Assembly (NCBI RefSeq): GCF_014656475.1
Contig: NZ_BNCM01000005.1
Coordinates: forward strand, 62,001-126,000
Direction: 5' to 3'
Origin: Sinomonas cellulolyticus
GTDB lineage: Bacteria; Actinomycetota; Actinomycetes; Actinomycetales; Micrococcaceae
Length of the DNA stretch: 64,000 nucleotides
The notes under the pieces were generated by a model. It did no database searches, had not been told where the DNA came from, and was given only the letters and a program-made list of their open reading frames with translations. The translations under genes and the position numbers were made by a program. This document shows positions 15,990 through 25,827 of this stretch, piece after piece. The stretch's first letter is position 1, and each line of letters begins with the position of its first letter.

Positions 15990-18116
15990 ATGACGGCCAC
16001 GCACTGCCCGTACTGCGCGCTCCAGTGCGCGATGACGGTAACGCCCGCACCCTCGCCGACGGCGGTTGCCGAGGTGGCCGGCCGCGAATTCCCGACCAAC
16101 CGCGGCGGGCTGTGCCGGAAGGGGTGGACGTCCGCAGAGCTCCTGGTCCACCCCGAGAGGGTCACCGAACCGCTGCTGCGCACAGACGACGGCGAGCTGG
16201 TCGCCGTGGGCTGGGACGTTGCGCTCGCGCGCGTCGCAGCGGAGATCCGGCGTGCGCAGGCCGAGCATGGGAAGGACGCCGTAGGGGTGTTCGGCGGCGG
16301 CGGGCTGACCAATGAGAAGGCCTACCTGCTGGGCAAGTTCGCCCGGGTCGCGCTCGGCACCTCGCGGATCGACTACAACGGCCGGTTCTGCATGTCCTCG
16401 GCGGCAGCCGCCGCGAATCGTGCGTTCGGGATCGACCGCGGCCTGCCCTTCCCGCTGGAGGACCTCGCGGCGGCGGACACCGTCCTGATGCTCGGCTCCA
16501 ACGCCGCGGACACGATGCCCCCGTTCGTGCAGCACCTCGCTGGCGCGCGGGAGGCGGGCGGCCTCATCGTGGTCGATCCCCGGCGCTCGGCGACCGCGGC
16601 CCTCACCGCCGACGGGGCTGGCCTCCACCTCCAGCCGGCGCCGCACACGGACCTCGTCCTCCTGCTCGGGCTCGCGCACGTGGTGCTGGCCGAGGGACTC
16701 GCGCACGAGCGCTACCTCGAGGAGCGGACCATCGGCCTTGCGCCGGTGGCACGCTCGGTCGCCCAGTGGTGGCCCGAGCGCGTCCAGGCGGCCACCGGCG
16801 TCCCGGCACCGCTTCTACGCCAGACGGCCCATCGGCTCGCGGAGTCCGCAAGGGCCGGCTCGTGCTACATCCTCACAGGCCGCGGGATCGAGCAGCACGC
16901 CGACGGGACGGACACCGTCACCGCGGCGATCAACCTCGCGCTGCTTCTCGGCCTGCCCGGCTCGGCACACGGCGGCTTCGGCACGCTCACCGGCCAGGGC
17001 AACGGGCAGGGAGGGCGCGAGCACGGGCAGAAGGCCGACCAGCTCCCCGGCTACCGGAAGATCACCGACCCCGCCGCCCGGGCGCACGTGGCACGCGTGT
17101 GGGGAGTGCCCGAGGCGAGCCTCCCCGGCCCGGGACTGCCCGCCGTCGAGCTCCTCGCCTCGCTCGGCACGGACGACGGCGTGCGGTGCCTCCTCGTGCA
17201 CGGCGCCAACGTTGCGGTCTCGGCGCCGGACGCCGCGGCCGTACGCGAGAGGCTCCGGGCCCTGGACTTCCTCGTGGTCTGTGACGCCTTCCTGTCCGAG
17301 ACGGCGATGGAGGCGGACCTGGTGCTCCCCGTCCTGCAGTGGGCCGAGGAGGAGGGCACCATGACGAACCTCGAGGGGCGCGTCCTGCGGCGGCGCGGCG
17401 CCGTGCAGCCCCCGCCCGGAGCCCGCAGCGAGCTGTGGATCATGAACCGGATCGCGGCGCTGCTGGACGCCCCCTCGCGCTTCCCCGAGGACCCCCGCGA
17501 GGTGTTCGAGGAGCTGCGCGCGGCCTCCGCCGGAGGCCCCGCCGACTACTCCGGCGTCACCTACGAGCGGCTCGACGCCGGCGAGGCACTCCACTGGCCG
17601 TGCCCGCAGGGGAGTCCGGGGACGCCGCGGCTCTTCACGGACCGGTTCGCTCATCCGGACGGCCGGGCGAGGATGATCCCCGTTCGGGCCGGCGCTCCCG
17701 TGACCGCCTCCGAGTCCCGCCCGGGCACATTCCATCTCGCGACCGGCCGGCTCCTCGAGCACTACCAGTCAGGCGCACAGACCCGCCGTGTGGCGAGCCT
17801 CGCGGCCGCGCAGCCCGAGGCACGCCTCGCGATCCACCCCGGCCCCGCAGCGCGCCTCGGCATCGACGACGGCGCGTGGGTGCGCGTGCGCCGCGCAGCG
17901 GAGGCACGGGGCAGCAGCGCCGGGCTGCCCGAGGTGCTGTGCCGCGCCGAGCTGGCCACCGCCGTCCGCCCCGACACGGTCTTCCTCCCGTTCCACTTCC
18001 CGGGCACGGGCTCGGCCAACCTCCTCACCCACGCGTCCCAGGACCCGTTCTCGGGCATGCCCGAGTTCAAGACGACGCGGGTCGTGGTCGAGCCCTGCGG
18101 AAAGGAGCAGCCATGA
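15990..18116 (+). CDS. nasC: Assimilatory nitrate reductase catalytic subunit (molybdopterin oxidoreductase)
   Basis: A 708-residue enzyme of the Mo-bis-MGD family that reduces nitrate to nitrite in the cytoplasm. The [4Fe-4S] ligands are C6, C9, C13 and C42 (HCPYCALQC, then GLCRKGW). RIDYNGRFCMSSAAAA and GFGTLTGQGNGQGGREHGQK are typical cofactor-binding segments of NasC/NarB proteins. The C-terminal domain ends with FPFHFPGTGSANLLT-like text of this group. ATG 15990 is chosen because a purine-rich GGGTGGGGG lies about eight bases away; GTG 15984, overlapping the narK stop, is possible. The stop overlaps the next ATG, so the electron-transfer subunit is coupled. Confidence 0.9.
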   Translation: MTATHCPYCALQCAMTVTPAPSPTAVAEVAGREFPTNRGGLCRKGWTSAELLVHPERVTEPLLRTDDGELVAVGWDVALARVAAEIRRAQAEHGKDAVGVFGGGGLTNEKAYLLGKFARVALGTSRIDYNGRFCMSSAAAAANRAFGIDRGLPFPLEDLAAADTVLMLGSNAADTMPPFVQHLAGAREAGGLIVVDPRRSATAALTADGAGLHLQPAPHTDLVLLLGLAHVVLAEGLAHERYLEERTIGLAPVARSVAQWWPERVQAATGVPAPLLRQTAHRLAESARAGSCYILTGRGIEQHADGTDTVTAAINLALLLGLPGSAHGGFGTLTGQGNGQGGREHGQKADQLPGYRKITDPAARAHVARVWGVPEASLPGPGLPAVELLASLGTDDGVRCLLVHGANVAVSAPDAAAVRERLRALDFLVVCDAFLSETAMEADLVLPVLQWAEEEGTMTNLEGRVLRRRGAVQPPPGARSELWIMNRIAALLDAPSRFPEDPREVFEELRAASAGGPADYSGVTYERLDAGEALHWPCPQGSPGTPRLFTDRFAHPDGRARMIPVRAGAPVTASESRPGTFHLATGRLLEHYQSGAQTRRVASLAAAQPEARLAIHPGPAARLGIDDGAWVRVRRAAEARGSSAGLPEVLCRAELATAVRPDTVFLPFHFPGTGSANLLTHASQDPFSGMPEFKTTRVVVEPCGKEQP

Positions 18117-19687
18117 CGAGCCATCCCGAGGACCGGCACTCCCCGAGGATCGTGGTGATCGGCTTCGGCCCCGTGGCGGCGCGGTTCGTGGACGGGCTGC
18201 GACCCGCCGCCGCGGCCGGCGCGATCGAGCTCACGGTGGTCGGCGAGGAAGAGCACGCCGCCTACAACCGGGTGCTCGTCGCAGACCTCGGAGTGGGCCG
18301 CTCGAGCCTGGCATCCATGGGCCTGGCAGACCCTGCCGAACTCGCCGCGGACGGCGTACGGGTCCTCACCTCCACGCGCGTCGCCCGGCTCGACCGGGCC
18401 CGTCGCCTCGTCCACCTCGCCGACGGCGCGTCCCTGCCCTACGACCGCGCCGTCCTCGCAGCCGGGGCACGCGCCGTCGTGCCTCCGCTCACCGGGCTCA
18501 ACCCGGACCCCCTGCACCCCGTCCTGCCGCTCGGCGTCACCGCCCTCCGGGACGTGCACGACGCCGCGCGGCTCGCCCACGCCGTCCAGGGCCGCCGCCG
18601 GGTCGTCGTCCTCGGCGGCGGTGTGCTCGGGCTTGAGGCTGCGCTCGCGGCGAGCGAGGAGGGCGCCACCGTCACGGTCGTCCACCACGGCGACCGGCCG
18701 CTGGCGCGCTCCCTCGACAGGACCGGCGGCCGGAGCCTCGCGGCCGCCCTGCGCCGCCAGGGCGTGCGCGTGGCCGGGAATGCGCGCTCCACCGGCCTGG
18801 AAACCGGGCAGGACGGCGCGTTCCGGGCCCTGCTCCTCGAGGACGGCTCGGCGATCGATGGCGACCTGCTCGTCCTCGCGTGCGGCGCCCGCCCACGGAC
18901 AGAGCTCGCGCACGGCGCTGGGCTGGCCGTCGGAGAGGGCATCCTCGTGGACCGCTCGCTCCGGGGACTCCACACCGAGCACGTGTTCGCGATCGGCGAC
19001 TGCGCCCAGGTCGGCGAGGACGCACCCAGCGGGCTCATCGCACCCGGCTGGCGGCAGGCGGACTGGCTCGCCGCCCGGTTCCGGCACGACCTCCTCGGCG
19101 GGCCCGCCCCGGAACCGCTCACCAGCGAGCGGGCCCCCGTGATCCTGCTCAAGGCGCGCGGAGTGAACCTCGCCGTGGCCGGAGACGTCATGGCCGAGCC
19201 ATGGGACGAGTTCGACGCCGAACACCCCTGCTCAGCAGGGGATCCGCAGGGCCGGTCGAGGGAGCCCGTGCGCGTGTCGCTCTGGTCCGACCCGGAGCAC
19301 GGGGCCTACGTCAAGATGGCCACCCGCGGAGGCGTCCTCACGGGTTTCGTGGCCCTCGGAGCGCCGCGCGCCGCCGCCGAGCTCACGCTGCTCTTCGAAT
19401 CCGGCGCAGAGCTGCCTGCAGACCGCTCCCTCATGCTCCGGCTCGACGGCGTCGAATCGTCTGCGCCGGGCGGCAGCACGAGATCCGGCGGCGTGGGAAC
19501 GTCGGCCGGCCCGGAATCGACGATGTGCCGATGCGCCGGGGTGAGCCGGGGCGCCGTGGCGCAGGCCGTCACGGACGGGTGCTCGACGCTCGAGGACGTC
19601 TCCCGCCAGACGCGGGCCGGGACGGGATGCGGAGGCTGCCGGGATCAGGTGCGCGAGCTCATCGAACAGCACTTCGCCGCGGCCTGA
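18113..19687 (+). CDS. nasB: NAD(P)H-dependent FAD/[2Fe-2S] electron-transfer subunit of nitrate reductase
   Basis: A 524-residue flavoprotein resembling the N-terminal half of NirB. It has an FAD motif (VVIGFGPVAARF), an NAD motif (VVVLGGGVLGLEAAL), the second FAD motif (VFAIGDCAQ), and a C-terminal BFD-like [2Fe-2S] domain with C472, C474, C506 and C509. It lacks the siroheme/[4Fe-4S] domain of nitrite reductase, so it should pass electrons from NAD(P)H to the nitrate reductase encoded just upstream (4-bp ATGA overlap). Its last 29 bases overlap the 3' end of the convergent BenE gene. Confidence 0.85.
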   Translation: MTSHPEDRHSPRIVVIGFGPVAARFVDGLRPAAAAGAIELTVVGEEEHAAYNRVLVADLGVGRSSLASMGLADPAELAADGVRVLTSTRVARLDRARRLVHLADGASLPYDRAVLAAGARAVVPPLTGLNPDPLHPVLPLGVTALRDVHDAARLAHAVQGRRRVVVLGGGVLGLEAALAASEEGATVTVVHHGDRPLARSLDRTGGRSLAAALRRQGVRVAGNARSTGLETGQDGAFRALLLEDGSAIDGDLLVLACGARPRTELAHGAGLAVGEGILVDRSLRGLHTEHVFAIGDCAQVGEDAPSGLIAPGWRQADWLAARFRHDLLGGPAPEPLTSERAPVILLKARGVNLAVAGDVMAEPWDEFDAEHPCSAGDPQGRSREPVRVSLWSDPEHGAYVKMATRGGVLTGFVALGAPRAAAELTLLFESGAELPADRSLMLRLDGVESSAPGGSTRSGGVGTSAGPESTMCRCAGVSRGAVAQAVTDGCSTLEDVSRQTRAGTGCGGCRDQVRELIEQHFAAA

Positions 19688-20912
19688 GCATTCCCAGCGC
19701 CGCGTAGGCGACAGCGCCGGCGAGGATGCCCCAGAAGGCCGAGACGATGCCGAACGCGCTGATCCCCGACGCGGTCACAGCGAGCGTGATGACTGCGGCC
19801 TCGATGGCGTGCGGCGCGGCGCGGGCGTCGTCACGGGCGTGGGTCACCGAATCGATGATCGCGCCCTGCGTCGCCGCGAGGAGGGCGACGCCGGCCAGGA
19901 CGGTCAGCAGGGCCGGCGGCACGGCGGCGACGAGCGCCACGGCCGTGGTGCTGAACAGCCCGAACAGGATGTAGAACACGCCGCACGAGATGCCCGCGAC
20001 GTACCGGCGGTCCGCGTCGGGATGTGCCTCGCGCCCCGCACAGATCCCCGCAGTGATGGCGGCGAGGTTGATCCCGTGCGAGCCGAAGGGCGCTGAGACG
20101 AGCCACGCGAGGGAGGCGCCGCCCACCATGAGGCGATCCCCGGCGTCGTACCCCAGCTGGCGCATCATCGCGAGGCCGGGCGCGTTCTGCCCGGCCATGG
20201 TGACCACGAGGAGCGGCACCGAGATGCCGACGATTGCCGGCAGGCCGAACGTCGGCGTGGTCCAGACCGGCCCCGAGAGGTCCCAAGCCAGGGCCTGGGC
20301 CGCGACGCCGCCCGTCGCGACCGCGAGCGCCACGCCCGCGGCGAGCGCCACGAGGACCGCGTAGCGCGGGGCGAATCGGCGGCCCACGAGGAATGCGAGG
20401 ACGAGCCCGCCGCCCACGAGCGGGGACTCGACGACGGCGCCGCACGCCTTGAGCACGAACGGCAGCAGCACCCCCGCGAGGACCGCGGCGACCACGGGAC
20501 GCGGCACGGCCCCCATGAGCCGGCCGAACCACCCCGTCGCGCCGAGCACGATCGCGAGCGCGGCCGCGACGACGTACGCGCCGAGGGCGTCGCTGTACGA
20601 GTAGTGCCCGAGGGCGGTGAGCAGCAGGGCCGCGCCCGGCACCGACCACGCCACGACGACGGGCTGGCGTGTCAGCAGGCTCAGCACGACGCACGTGATG
20701 CCGCTCGCGATGGCAATCGCGCTCATCCACGAGGCGGTCAGAGCCGGGCCGAGGTGCGCCGACTGGGCCGCCTGCAGCACCACGATCATCGGCCCCGCAT
20801 AGGAGACCGCGACCGCGATGAATCCCGCCGCGATCGCGGAGAAGGACGCGTCGGCGAGCATCCCGCTCCGGGCCCGCGTCCGGGTCCCTTCCATCGTCTT
20901 CGCTGAGGTCAC
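19659..20912 (-). CDS. benE: Benzoate/H+ symporter (BenE family)
   Basis: A 417-residue membrane protein with about 12 helices, matching BenE along its length: the N-terminal SAIAAGFIAVAVSYAGPMIVV, the central TFGLPAIVGISVPLLVVTMAGQNAPG and GSHGINLAAITAGICAG are family blocks. BenE proteins import benzoate with protons. No benzoate-degradation genes are nearby, so the substrate is inferred only from family. The GTG start follows TAGCGT (plus 19-24 of 20919-20924 on the minus strand) by six bases, indicating a leaderless message. Its stop lies within the end of the convergent nitrate electron-transfer gene. Confidence 0.85.
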   Translation of the reverse strand: MTSAKTMEGTRTRARSGMLADASFSAIAAGFIAVAVSYAGPMIVVLQAAQSAHLGPALTASWMSAIAIASGITCVVLSLLTRQPVVVAWSVPGAALLLTALGHYSYSDALGAYVVAAALAIVLGATGWFGRLMGAVPRPVVAAVLAGVLLPFVLKACGAVVESPLVGGGLVLAFLVGRRFAPRYAVLVALAAGVALAVATGGVAAQALAWDLSGPVWTTPTFGLPAIVGISVPLLVVTMAGQNAPGLAMMRQLGYDAGDRLMVGGASLAWLVSAPFGSHGINLAAITAGICAGREAHPDADRRYVAGISCGVFYILFGLFSTTAVALVAAVPPALLTVLAGVALLAATQGAIIDSVTHARDDARAAPHAIEAAVITLAVTASGISAFGIVSAFWGILAGAVAYAALGMLRPRRSAVR

Positions 20913-20965
20913 GCGGACACGCTAGCGGAGATCGCCCCTCTCAACCGAGACGATCTCCGTATGGA

Positions 20966-21448
20966 TCACCCCACGACTTCCTCGAGCCCCTCGACGGCCT
21001 GGGCAAGGGAGAGGTCCGGGTTCTCGACCATGAACGGGAAGAGGAGTCCGTTCTCCTTGCGCAGGTGGAGGGCGAACGCCCGGGCGATCGCGAGCCCGAC
21101 GGCGGCGGCACGGGCCCCGTCCGCGTCCCGCAGCTCCTCCACGAGGCCCACGATGGCCTGATGGTCCTGGAGCATCCCCTCCACGAGCAGACGCGCCTCC
21201 GGTGTCTCCCGCGCCGGGCCGTACAGTGGTCCCTCCTCGGCCAGGGCGTGCGGGATCAGCTCGTCCTCGCACCAGCCCACGAGGTTGGCCTTCTCGTCGT
21301 AGGCGGCGCCGCCGTCGCCCGCCTCCACTGCGGCAAGCAGGGCGTCGGAGAGGGCCGTCACCCGCTCGAGCATGTGCCCGTGATGCTCCTCGACGGCGGC
21401 CAGCGCGTCCTCGTCGTCCTTGAAACCGTGTGCGTGCGTGTGTGCCAT
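20966..21448 (-). CDS. Hemerythrin HHE-domain protein
   Basis: A 160-residue helical protein. The likely di-iron ligands are spread over four helices as in HHE domains: EEHHGHMLERV, ELIPHALAEEGPLY, MLQDHQAIVGLVEEL and FALHLRKENGLLFP. Such proteins bind O2 or NO, or protect iron-sulfur enzymes. The start is set at the ATG giving MAHTHAHGF, since a longer TTG frame adds 12 residues of no recognised sequence. The histidines at the N-terminus are unusual and may bind metal. It lies between the nitrate reduction genes and LpdA, so a role in nitrosative stress is attractive but is inference. Confidence 0.82.
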   Translation of the reverse strand: MAHTHAHGFKDDEDALAAVEEHHGHMLERVTALSDALLAAVEAGDGGAAYDEKANLVGWCEDELIPHALAEEGPLYGPARETPEARLLVEGMLQDHQAIVGLVEELRDADGARAAAVGLAIARAFALHLRKENGLLFPFMVENPDLSLAQAVEGLEEVVG

Positions 21449-21541
21449 GCCGCCATGGTCCCCCGCACCTCCGACAGTCCTCAAGGGACCAAGAGCCCGA
21501 AGCGGTTGCGGGGCGTGTACCTGGCTGCGTGTGCCGCTCGG

Positions 21542-22966
21542 CTACATGTGCACGTGCAGCCGGCGGGCGGCCTCGGCGATCGATCCGGACAGCGAAGGGT
21601 ACACGGCGTAGGTGTTGGCGATGTCGTCCACGTGGAGCTTCTGCTCGACCGCCATGGCGAGGGCGAAGATCAGCTCGGAGGCATTGGAGCCCATGACGAC
21701 GGCTCCGATTACCGTACCCGTGCCCTTGCGCGAGATGACCTTCACGAACCCGTCGGTGGTGTTGCGCATCTTGGCCCTGGGGTTGCTCTTGAGCCGGAGC
21801 ATCACGACGTCGCCCGCGACCTTGCCGCTCGCGACATCCGCCTCCGAGGCTCCCACCGAGGCGATCTCGGGAGAGGTGAAGATGTTGGAGGCCACGTGGT
21901 TGAGGTTGAGCGGGGTGACCTGGTCGCCGAGGATGTGCGCGATGGCGATGCGCCCCTGCATCGCGGCGACCGAGGCGAGGGCGAGGACCCCGGTGCAGTC
22001 GCCCGCGGCGTAGACGTTCGTCGCGGTGGTCCGGGAGACGCCGTCGACCCTGATGTGGCCGCTCTCGGTCACCGCCACGCCCGCCTGCTCGAGGCCGATG
22101 CCGTCGGTGTTGGGGATCGAGCCGACGCACAGGAGGCAGTGGGAGCCCGTGACCTTCGTGCCGTCGCCGAGGGTGACCGCCACGCCGTCGCCCGTGCGCT
22201 CGACCGCCTCCGCACGCGAGCGGGAGAGGACCCGCACGCCGCGGCGCGCAAAGACCTTCTCGAGCAGCTCCGCACCGTTCGGGTCAGACCCCGGCAGCAC
22301 CCTGTCGCGGGAGGAAATGAGGGTGACCTTGGAGCCGAGGCCGTTGTAGGCGGAGGCGAACTCGGCACCCGTGACGCCCGAGCCGACCACGATGAGCTCC
22401 TCGGGGATCTCCTCGAGGTTGTAGATCTGCGCCCAGTTCAGGATGCGCTCGCCGTCCGGGCGCGCCGCCGGCAGCTCGCGGGGGTGTGCACCCACGGCGA
22501 GGATGACGGCGTCGGCCTCGATCCGCTCGACCCCGTCCACGGTCGTGGCCTCGATGACGCTGCCGTCCACGAGGCGACCGGAGCCCATGACGACGCGCAC
22601 GCCCTGCGCCTCGAGCCCCGCGAGGATGTCCTCGGACTGCTGGCGGGCGAGACCGAGGAGCCTGTCGTTGACGATGCGCAGATCCGCCCGGAGGTCCGCG
22701 CGGTCGAGGGTCTCGCGGCCGTTCGAGGTGAGGCGGAGGCCGAGCGCGGCGGAGGCCTCCTCGACGCGGGTCATGAGATCCGACGTGGCGATCAGGGTCT
22801 TCGACGGCACCACGTCCGTGAGCACGGCCGAGCCGCCGAGCCCCGCGCGTTCCACGATCGTGACCTTCGCCCCGAGCGAGGCAGCAACAGACGCCGCCTC
22901 GTAGCCTCCGGGGCCGCCGCCGAGGATCGCAATGTGGGGAGCCGCAAAATCAGGGTTGGTCGTCAC
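21542..22966 (-). CDS. LpdA-type flavoprotein disulfide reductase-like NAD(P)H:quinone oxidoreductase
   Basis: A 474-residue class I flavoprotein (FAD motif [21 protein letters not shown] motif [18 protein letters not shown], second FAD motif [10 protein letters not shown]-terminal dimer domain). Where dihydrolipoamide dehydrogenase has CLNVGC, this protein has [10 protein letters not shown], so the redox-active disulfide is absent. That matches mycobacterial LpdA (Rv3303c)-type enzymes, which reduce quinones. GTG 22966 is preferred: it gives [17 protein letters not shown] as in relatives, and CACAAT (22975-22980, minus strand) lies eight bases upstream. It is divergent from the purine phosphorylase with only 70 bases between starts. 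Confidence 0.85.
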   Translation of the reverse strand: MTTNPDFAAPHIAILGGGPGGYEAASVAASLGAKVTIVERAGLGGSAVLTDVVPSKTLIATSDLMTRVEEASAALGLRLTSNGRETLDRADLRADLRIVNDRLLGLARQQSEDILAGLEAQGVRVVMGSGRLVDGSVIEATTVDGVERIEADAVILAVGAHPRELPAARPDGERILNWAQIYNLEEIPEELIVVGSGVTGAEFASAYNGLGSKVTLISSRDRVLPGSDPNGAELLEKVFARRGVRVLSRSRAEAVERTGDGVAVTLGDGTKVTGSHCLLCVGSIPNTDGIGLEQAGVAVTESGHIRVDGVSRTTATNVYAAGDCTGVLALASVAAMQGRIAIAHILGDQVTPLNLNHVASNIFTSPEIASVGASEADVASGKVAGDVVMLRLKSNPRAKMRNTTDGFVKVISRKGTGTVIGAVVMGSNASELIFALAMAVEQKLHVDDIANTYAVYPSLSGSIAEAARRLHVHM

Positions 22967-23036
22967 GGACACCCATTGTGTCATCACCTCCCCCGCGAGC
23001 GCGTGTCAGGGGGCACGGATTGGTAGGTTCTTCCTT

Positions 23037-23861
23037 GTGACGACAACGGCAGCAGCGGCGACCACCGACGATCCCTTCGTGCTGGCCCGGGCGGCGGCAG
23101 ACTCGATCGCCCGCGCCACCGGGGTCCCTGCCCACGACATCGCGCTCGTGCTCGGCTCGGGCTGGGGCGCCGCGGCGGAGCTCATCGGCGAGACGACGGC
23201 GACGATCCCGGCAGTGGACGTGCCGGGGTTCTCGGCACCGGCCGTGGAAGGCCATGTCGGCACAATCCGGTCCGTGGCCACCCCCGACGGCAAGCGCGCG
23301 CTCGTGCTCGGCGCCCGCACCCACTACTACGAGGGCAAGGGCGTGCGGTCCGTGGTGCACGGCGTCCGGACGGCCGCGGCGGCGGGCTGCCGCGTCGTCG
23401 TGCTCACCAACGGCTGCGGCGGGCTCAACCCCGACTGGGCGCCCGGCACCCCGGTGCTCATCAGCGACCACATCAACCTCACAGCGGCCTCCCCGCTCGA
23501 GGGAGCCACCTTCGTGGACCTCACCGACCTCTACTCGCCGCGGCTGCGTGCCCTCGCCCGCTCGGTGGACCCAAGCCTGGCCGAGGGAGTCTACGCGCAG
23601 TTCCCCGGCCCCCACTACGAGACTCCGGCCGAGGTCCAGTACGCCAAACGGATCGGCGCCGACCTCATCGGCATGTCCACCGCGCTCGAGGCCATCGCCG
23701 CCCGTCACGCCGGACTCGAGGTGTTCGGCATCTCGCTCGTGACCAACCTCGCGGCCGGAATCAGCCCGGAACCCCTCAGCCATGAGGAGGTCCTCGCAGC
23801 GGGCGCCGCCGCGGGCCCCCGGATCTCGCGGCTCCTCGCCGACGTCATCGCCGCCATGTGA
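23037..23861 (+). CDS. punA: Purine-nucleoside phosphorylase
   Basis: A 274-residue enzyme of the trimeric PNP family, which phosphorolyses (deoxy)inosine and guanosine to base plus (deoxy)ribose-1-phosphate. Motifs: [17 protein letters not shown] (phosphate-binding Ser), [34 protein letters not shown] and [18 protein letters not shown], the base-recognition region. GTG 23037 is seven bases after TAGGTT (23024-23029), a leaderless arrangement. The phosphosugar mutase follows 46 bases later and deoC is in the same window, all consistent with pentose-phosphate salvage from nucleosides. Confidence 0.93.
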   Translation: MTTTAAAATTDDPFVLARAAADSIARATGVPAHDIALVLGSGWGAAAELIGETTATIPAVDVPGFSAPAVEGHVGTIRSVATPDGKRALVLGARTHYYEGKGVRSVVHGVRTAAAAGCRVVVLTNGCGGLNPDWAPGTPVLISDHINLTAASPLEGATFVDLTDLYSPRLRALARSVDPSLAEGVYAQFPGPHYETPAEVQYAKRIGADLIGMSTALEAIAARHAGLEVFGISLVTNLAAGISPEPLSHEEVLAAGAAAGPRISRLLADVIAAM

Positions 23862-23907
23862 CGGCGCTGCCCCGGACGACCACGCCACTACGAAGGACTA
23901 CGCCGAC

Positions 23908-25749
23908 ATGAGCACGATCCCCGCCGGGACGCCGGACCTCGCCGAGCTATCCCACCGCGCCGAAACCTGGGCCGCCGCCGACCCCGACCCCGCCACCGCA
24001 GCCCAGCTGCGCGAGACGCTCGCCCGGGCCCACGATCCCGAGCCCTCCGTGGCCCGGGACGCGGCCCTCCAAGAGCTCTCCGACGCGTTCTGCGGCACAC
24101 TGCAGTTCGGCACCGCAGGCCTCCGGGCAGCGCTGGGTCCCGGACCCAACAGGATGAACCGGGTCACGGTGCGCCGTGCCGCGGCCGGGCTCGCGGAGTT
24201 CCTCATGCGGCGCGTGGGGGCCGCCGCTTCCGGGGGCACGGCGTCATCCGGTGCGGGTTCTCAGGGCGCGGCGTCCGACGGCGGCACTGCCACCTCCGAC
24301 AGCGCCGCCCGGCCGCGCGCCGTCGTGGGCTATGACGCGCGCATCAACTCCGACGTGTTCGCGGCCGAAACGGCCGCGATCTTCACTGCGGCGGGGATCG
24401 ACGCCTACCTGATGCCGTCCGCTCTGCCCACGCCCGTGCTCGCGTACGCGCTCCAGGCGCTCGGCTGCGACGCCGGGGTCATGGTCACCGCAAGCCACAA
24501 TCCCCCGCAGGACAACGGGTACAAGGTCTACCTCGGCGGCCGTGCCGTCGACGAGGCGGGCAGGGGAGCCCAGATCGTCTCCCCCATTGACGCCGAGATC
24601 TCGGAGCTGATCGACCAGGCCGGGCCGGTGGAGTCGATCGCACTCGCCGAGCGCGGATGGACCGTGCTGCCGGCGAGCATCGCCGCGGACTACCGGGACG
24701 CCGTCGTGCATCTCGCCAAGCCGGGACTCTTCCCGGCGCGGGATCTCAAGGTCGTCCTCACTCCCCTGCACGGCGTGGGCGGCGAGACTGCCCTGTCCGT
24801 GCTGCGCGATGCCGGGTTCACCGACGTGACCATCGTGGAGGAACAGGCCGAGCCAGATCCCGCCTTCCCGACCGTGGCGTTCCCGAACCCCGAGGAGCCC
24901 GGTGCGCTCGACCTCGCCCTCGAGGCGGCCAGGGCCCAGGGCGCTGACCTCGTGATCGCGAACGACCCGGACGCCGACCGCTGCGCCGTTGCAGCCCCGG
25001 ACCCAGCCACCGGTGAGTGGCGCATGCTGCGCGGCGACGAGGTCGGGGCGCTGCTCGGCGCGCACGTGGTACAGCGGCTGGAACTGCCCGAGGGCTCGGG
25101 CGACCCCTCCGTGGTGTTCGCCAACTCGATCGTCTCCTCGCGGCTGCTGGCGCGGATCGCCGATGCCGCGGGCCTGTCCCACCGCGAGACGCTCACGGGC
25201 TTCAAGTGGATCTCGCGCGTGCCGGGACTCGTCTACGGGTACGAAGAGGCTCTCGGCTACTGCGTGGCGCCCCGCCTCGTGAAGGACAAGGACGGCGTCT
25301 CAGCAGCCCTTCTGGTCGCCGAGATGGCGGCCGCAGCGAAGGCCGAGGGGCAGACCCTGTTCGACCGGCTCGATGCCCTGCACGTGCTCCACGGTGTGCA
25401 TCTGACCGACCAGCTCAGCGTCCGGGTGGCTGATCTCGGCCTGCTCGACGCCATGATGTCCCGCCTGCGGCACGATCCACCCGCCTCATTCGCCGACTCC
25501 CCTGTCGAGACGGAGGTGGACCTGTCCGAGGGGACGGAGACACTGCCTCCGACCGAGGGGCTGGCGTGGCTGACGCGGGACGCAACCCGCGTGATCATCC
25601 GCCCGAGCGGAACCGAGCCGAAGCTCAAGTGCTACTTCGAGGTGATCAGGCCCGTGGACAACTCGGCCGAGCTGGCCGAGGCCCGCGAGGCCGCCCGCAC
25701 CGCGCTTGACGCCGCGATGAACGACGTGCGCGAGGCCCTCGGCCTCTGA
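23908..25749 (+). CDS. Phosphosugar mutase (phosphopentomutase/phosphoglucomutase-like, alpha-D-phosphohexomutase family)
   Basis: A 613-residue enzyme. Active-site phosphoserine loop: VTASHNPPQDNGYK; metal-binding loop: NDPDADRCAV; sugar-binding loop GYEEALGYCV; phosphate-binding C-terminal loop RPSGTEPKLKCYF. It is of the type annotated as phospho-sugar mutase next to PNP in actinobacteria, where conversion of ribose-1-phosphate to ribose-5-phosphate is the expected job. An insert of about 30 Ser/Gly/Ala residues follows EFLMRRVGAAA and is probably a disordered loop. GAAGGAC lies upstream of ATG; the gene is 46 bases after punA, so an operon is likely. Confidence 0.87.
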   Translation: MSTIPAGTPDLAELSHRAETWAAADPDPATAAQLRETLARAHDPEPSVARDAALQELSDAFCGTLQFGTAGLRAALGPGPNRMNRVTVRRAAAGLAEFLMRRVGAAASGGTASSGAGSQGAASDGGTATSDSAARPRAVVGYDARINSDVFAAETAAIFTAAGIDAYLMPSALPTPVLAYALQALGCDAGVMVTASHNPPQDNGYKVYLGGRAVDEAGRGAQIVSPIDAEISELIDQAGPVESIALAERGWTVLPASIAADYRDAVVHLAKPGLFPARDLKVVLTPLHGVGGETALSVLRDAGFTDVTIVEEQAEPDPAFPTVAFPNPEEPGALDLALEAARAQGADLVIANDPDADRCAVAAPDPATGEWRMLRGDEVGALLGAHVVQRLELPEGSGDPSVVFANSIVSSRLLARIADAAGLSHRETLTGFKWISRVPGLVYGYEEALGYCVAPRLVKDKDGVSAALLVAEMAAAAKAEGQTLFDRLDALHVLHGVHLTDQLSVRVADLGLLDAMMSRLRHDPPASFADSPVETEVDLSEGTETLPPTEGLAWLTRDATRVIIRPSGTEPKLKCYFEVIRPVDNSAELAEAREAARTALDAAMNDVREALGL

Positions 25750-25827
25750 GGAGCCGCGGGCTGGGCGGCCGCGTGCGGCTGCCGCTGGCCGCCGAGAAAT
25801 GTCGGAGGCGCCGAGTAGGTTGCGATC

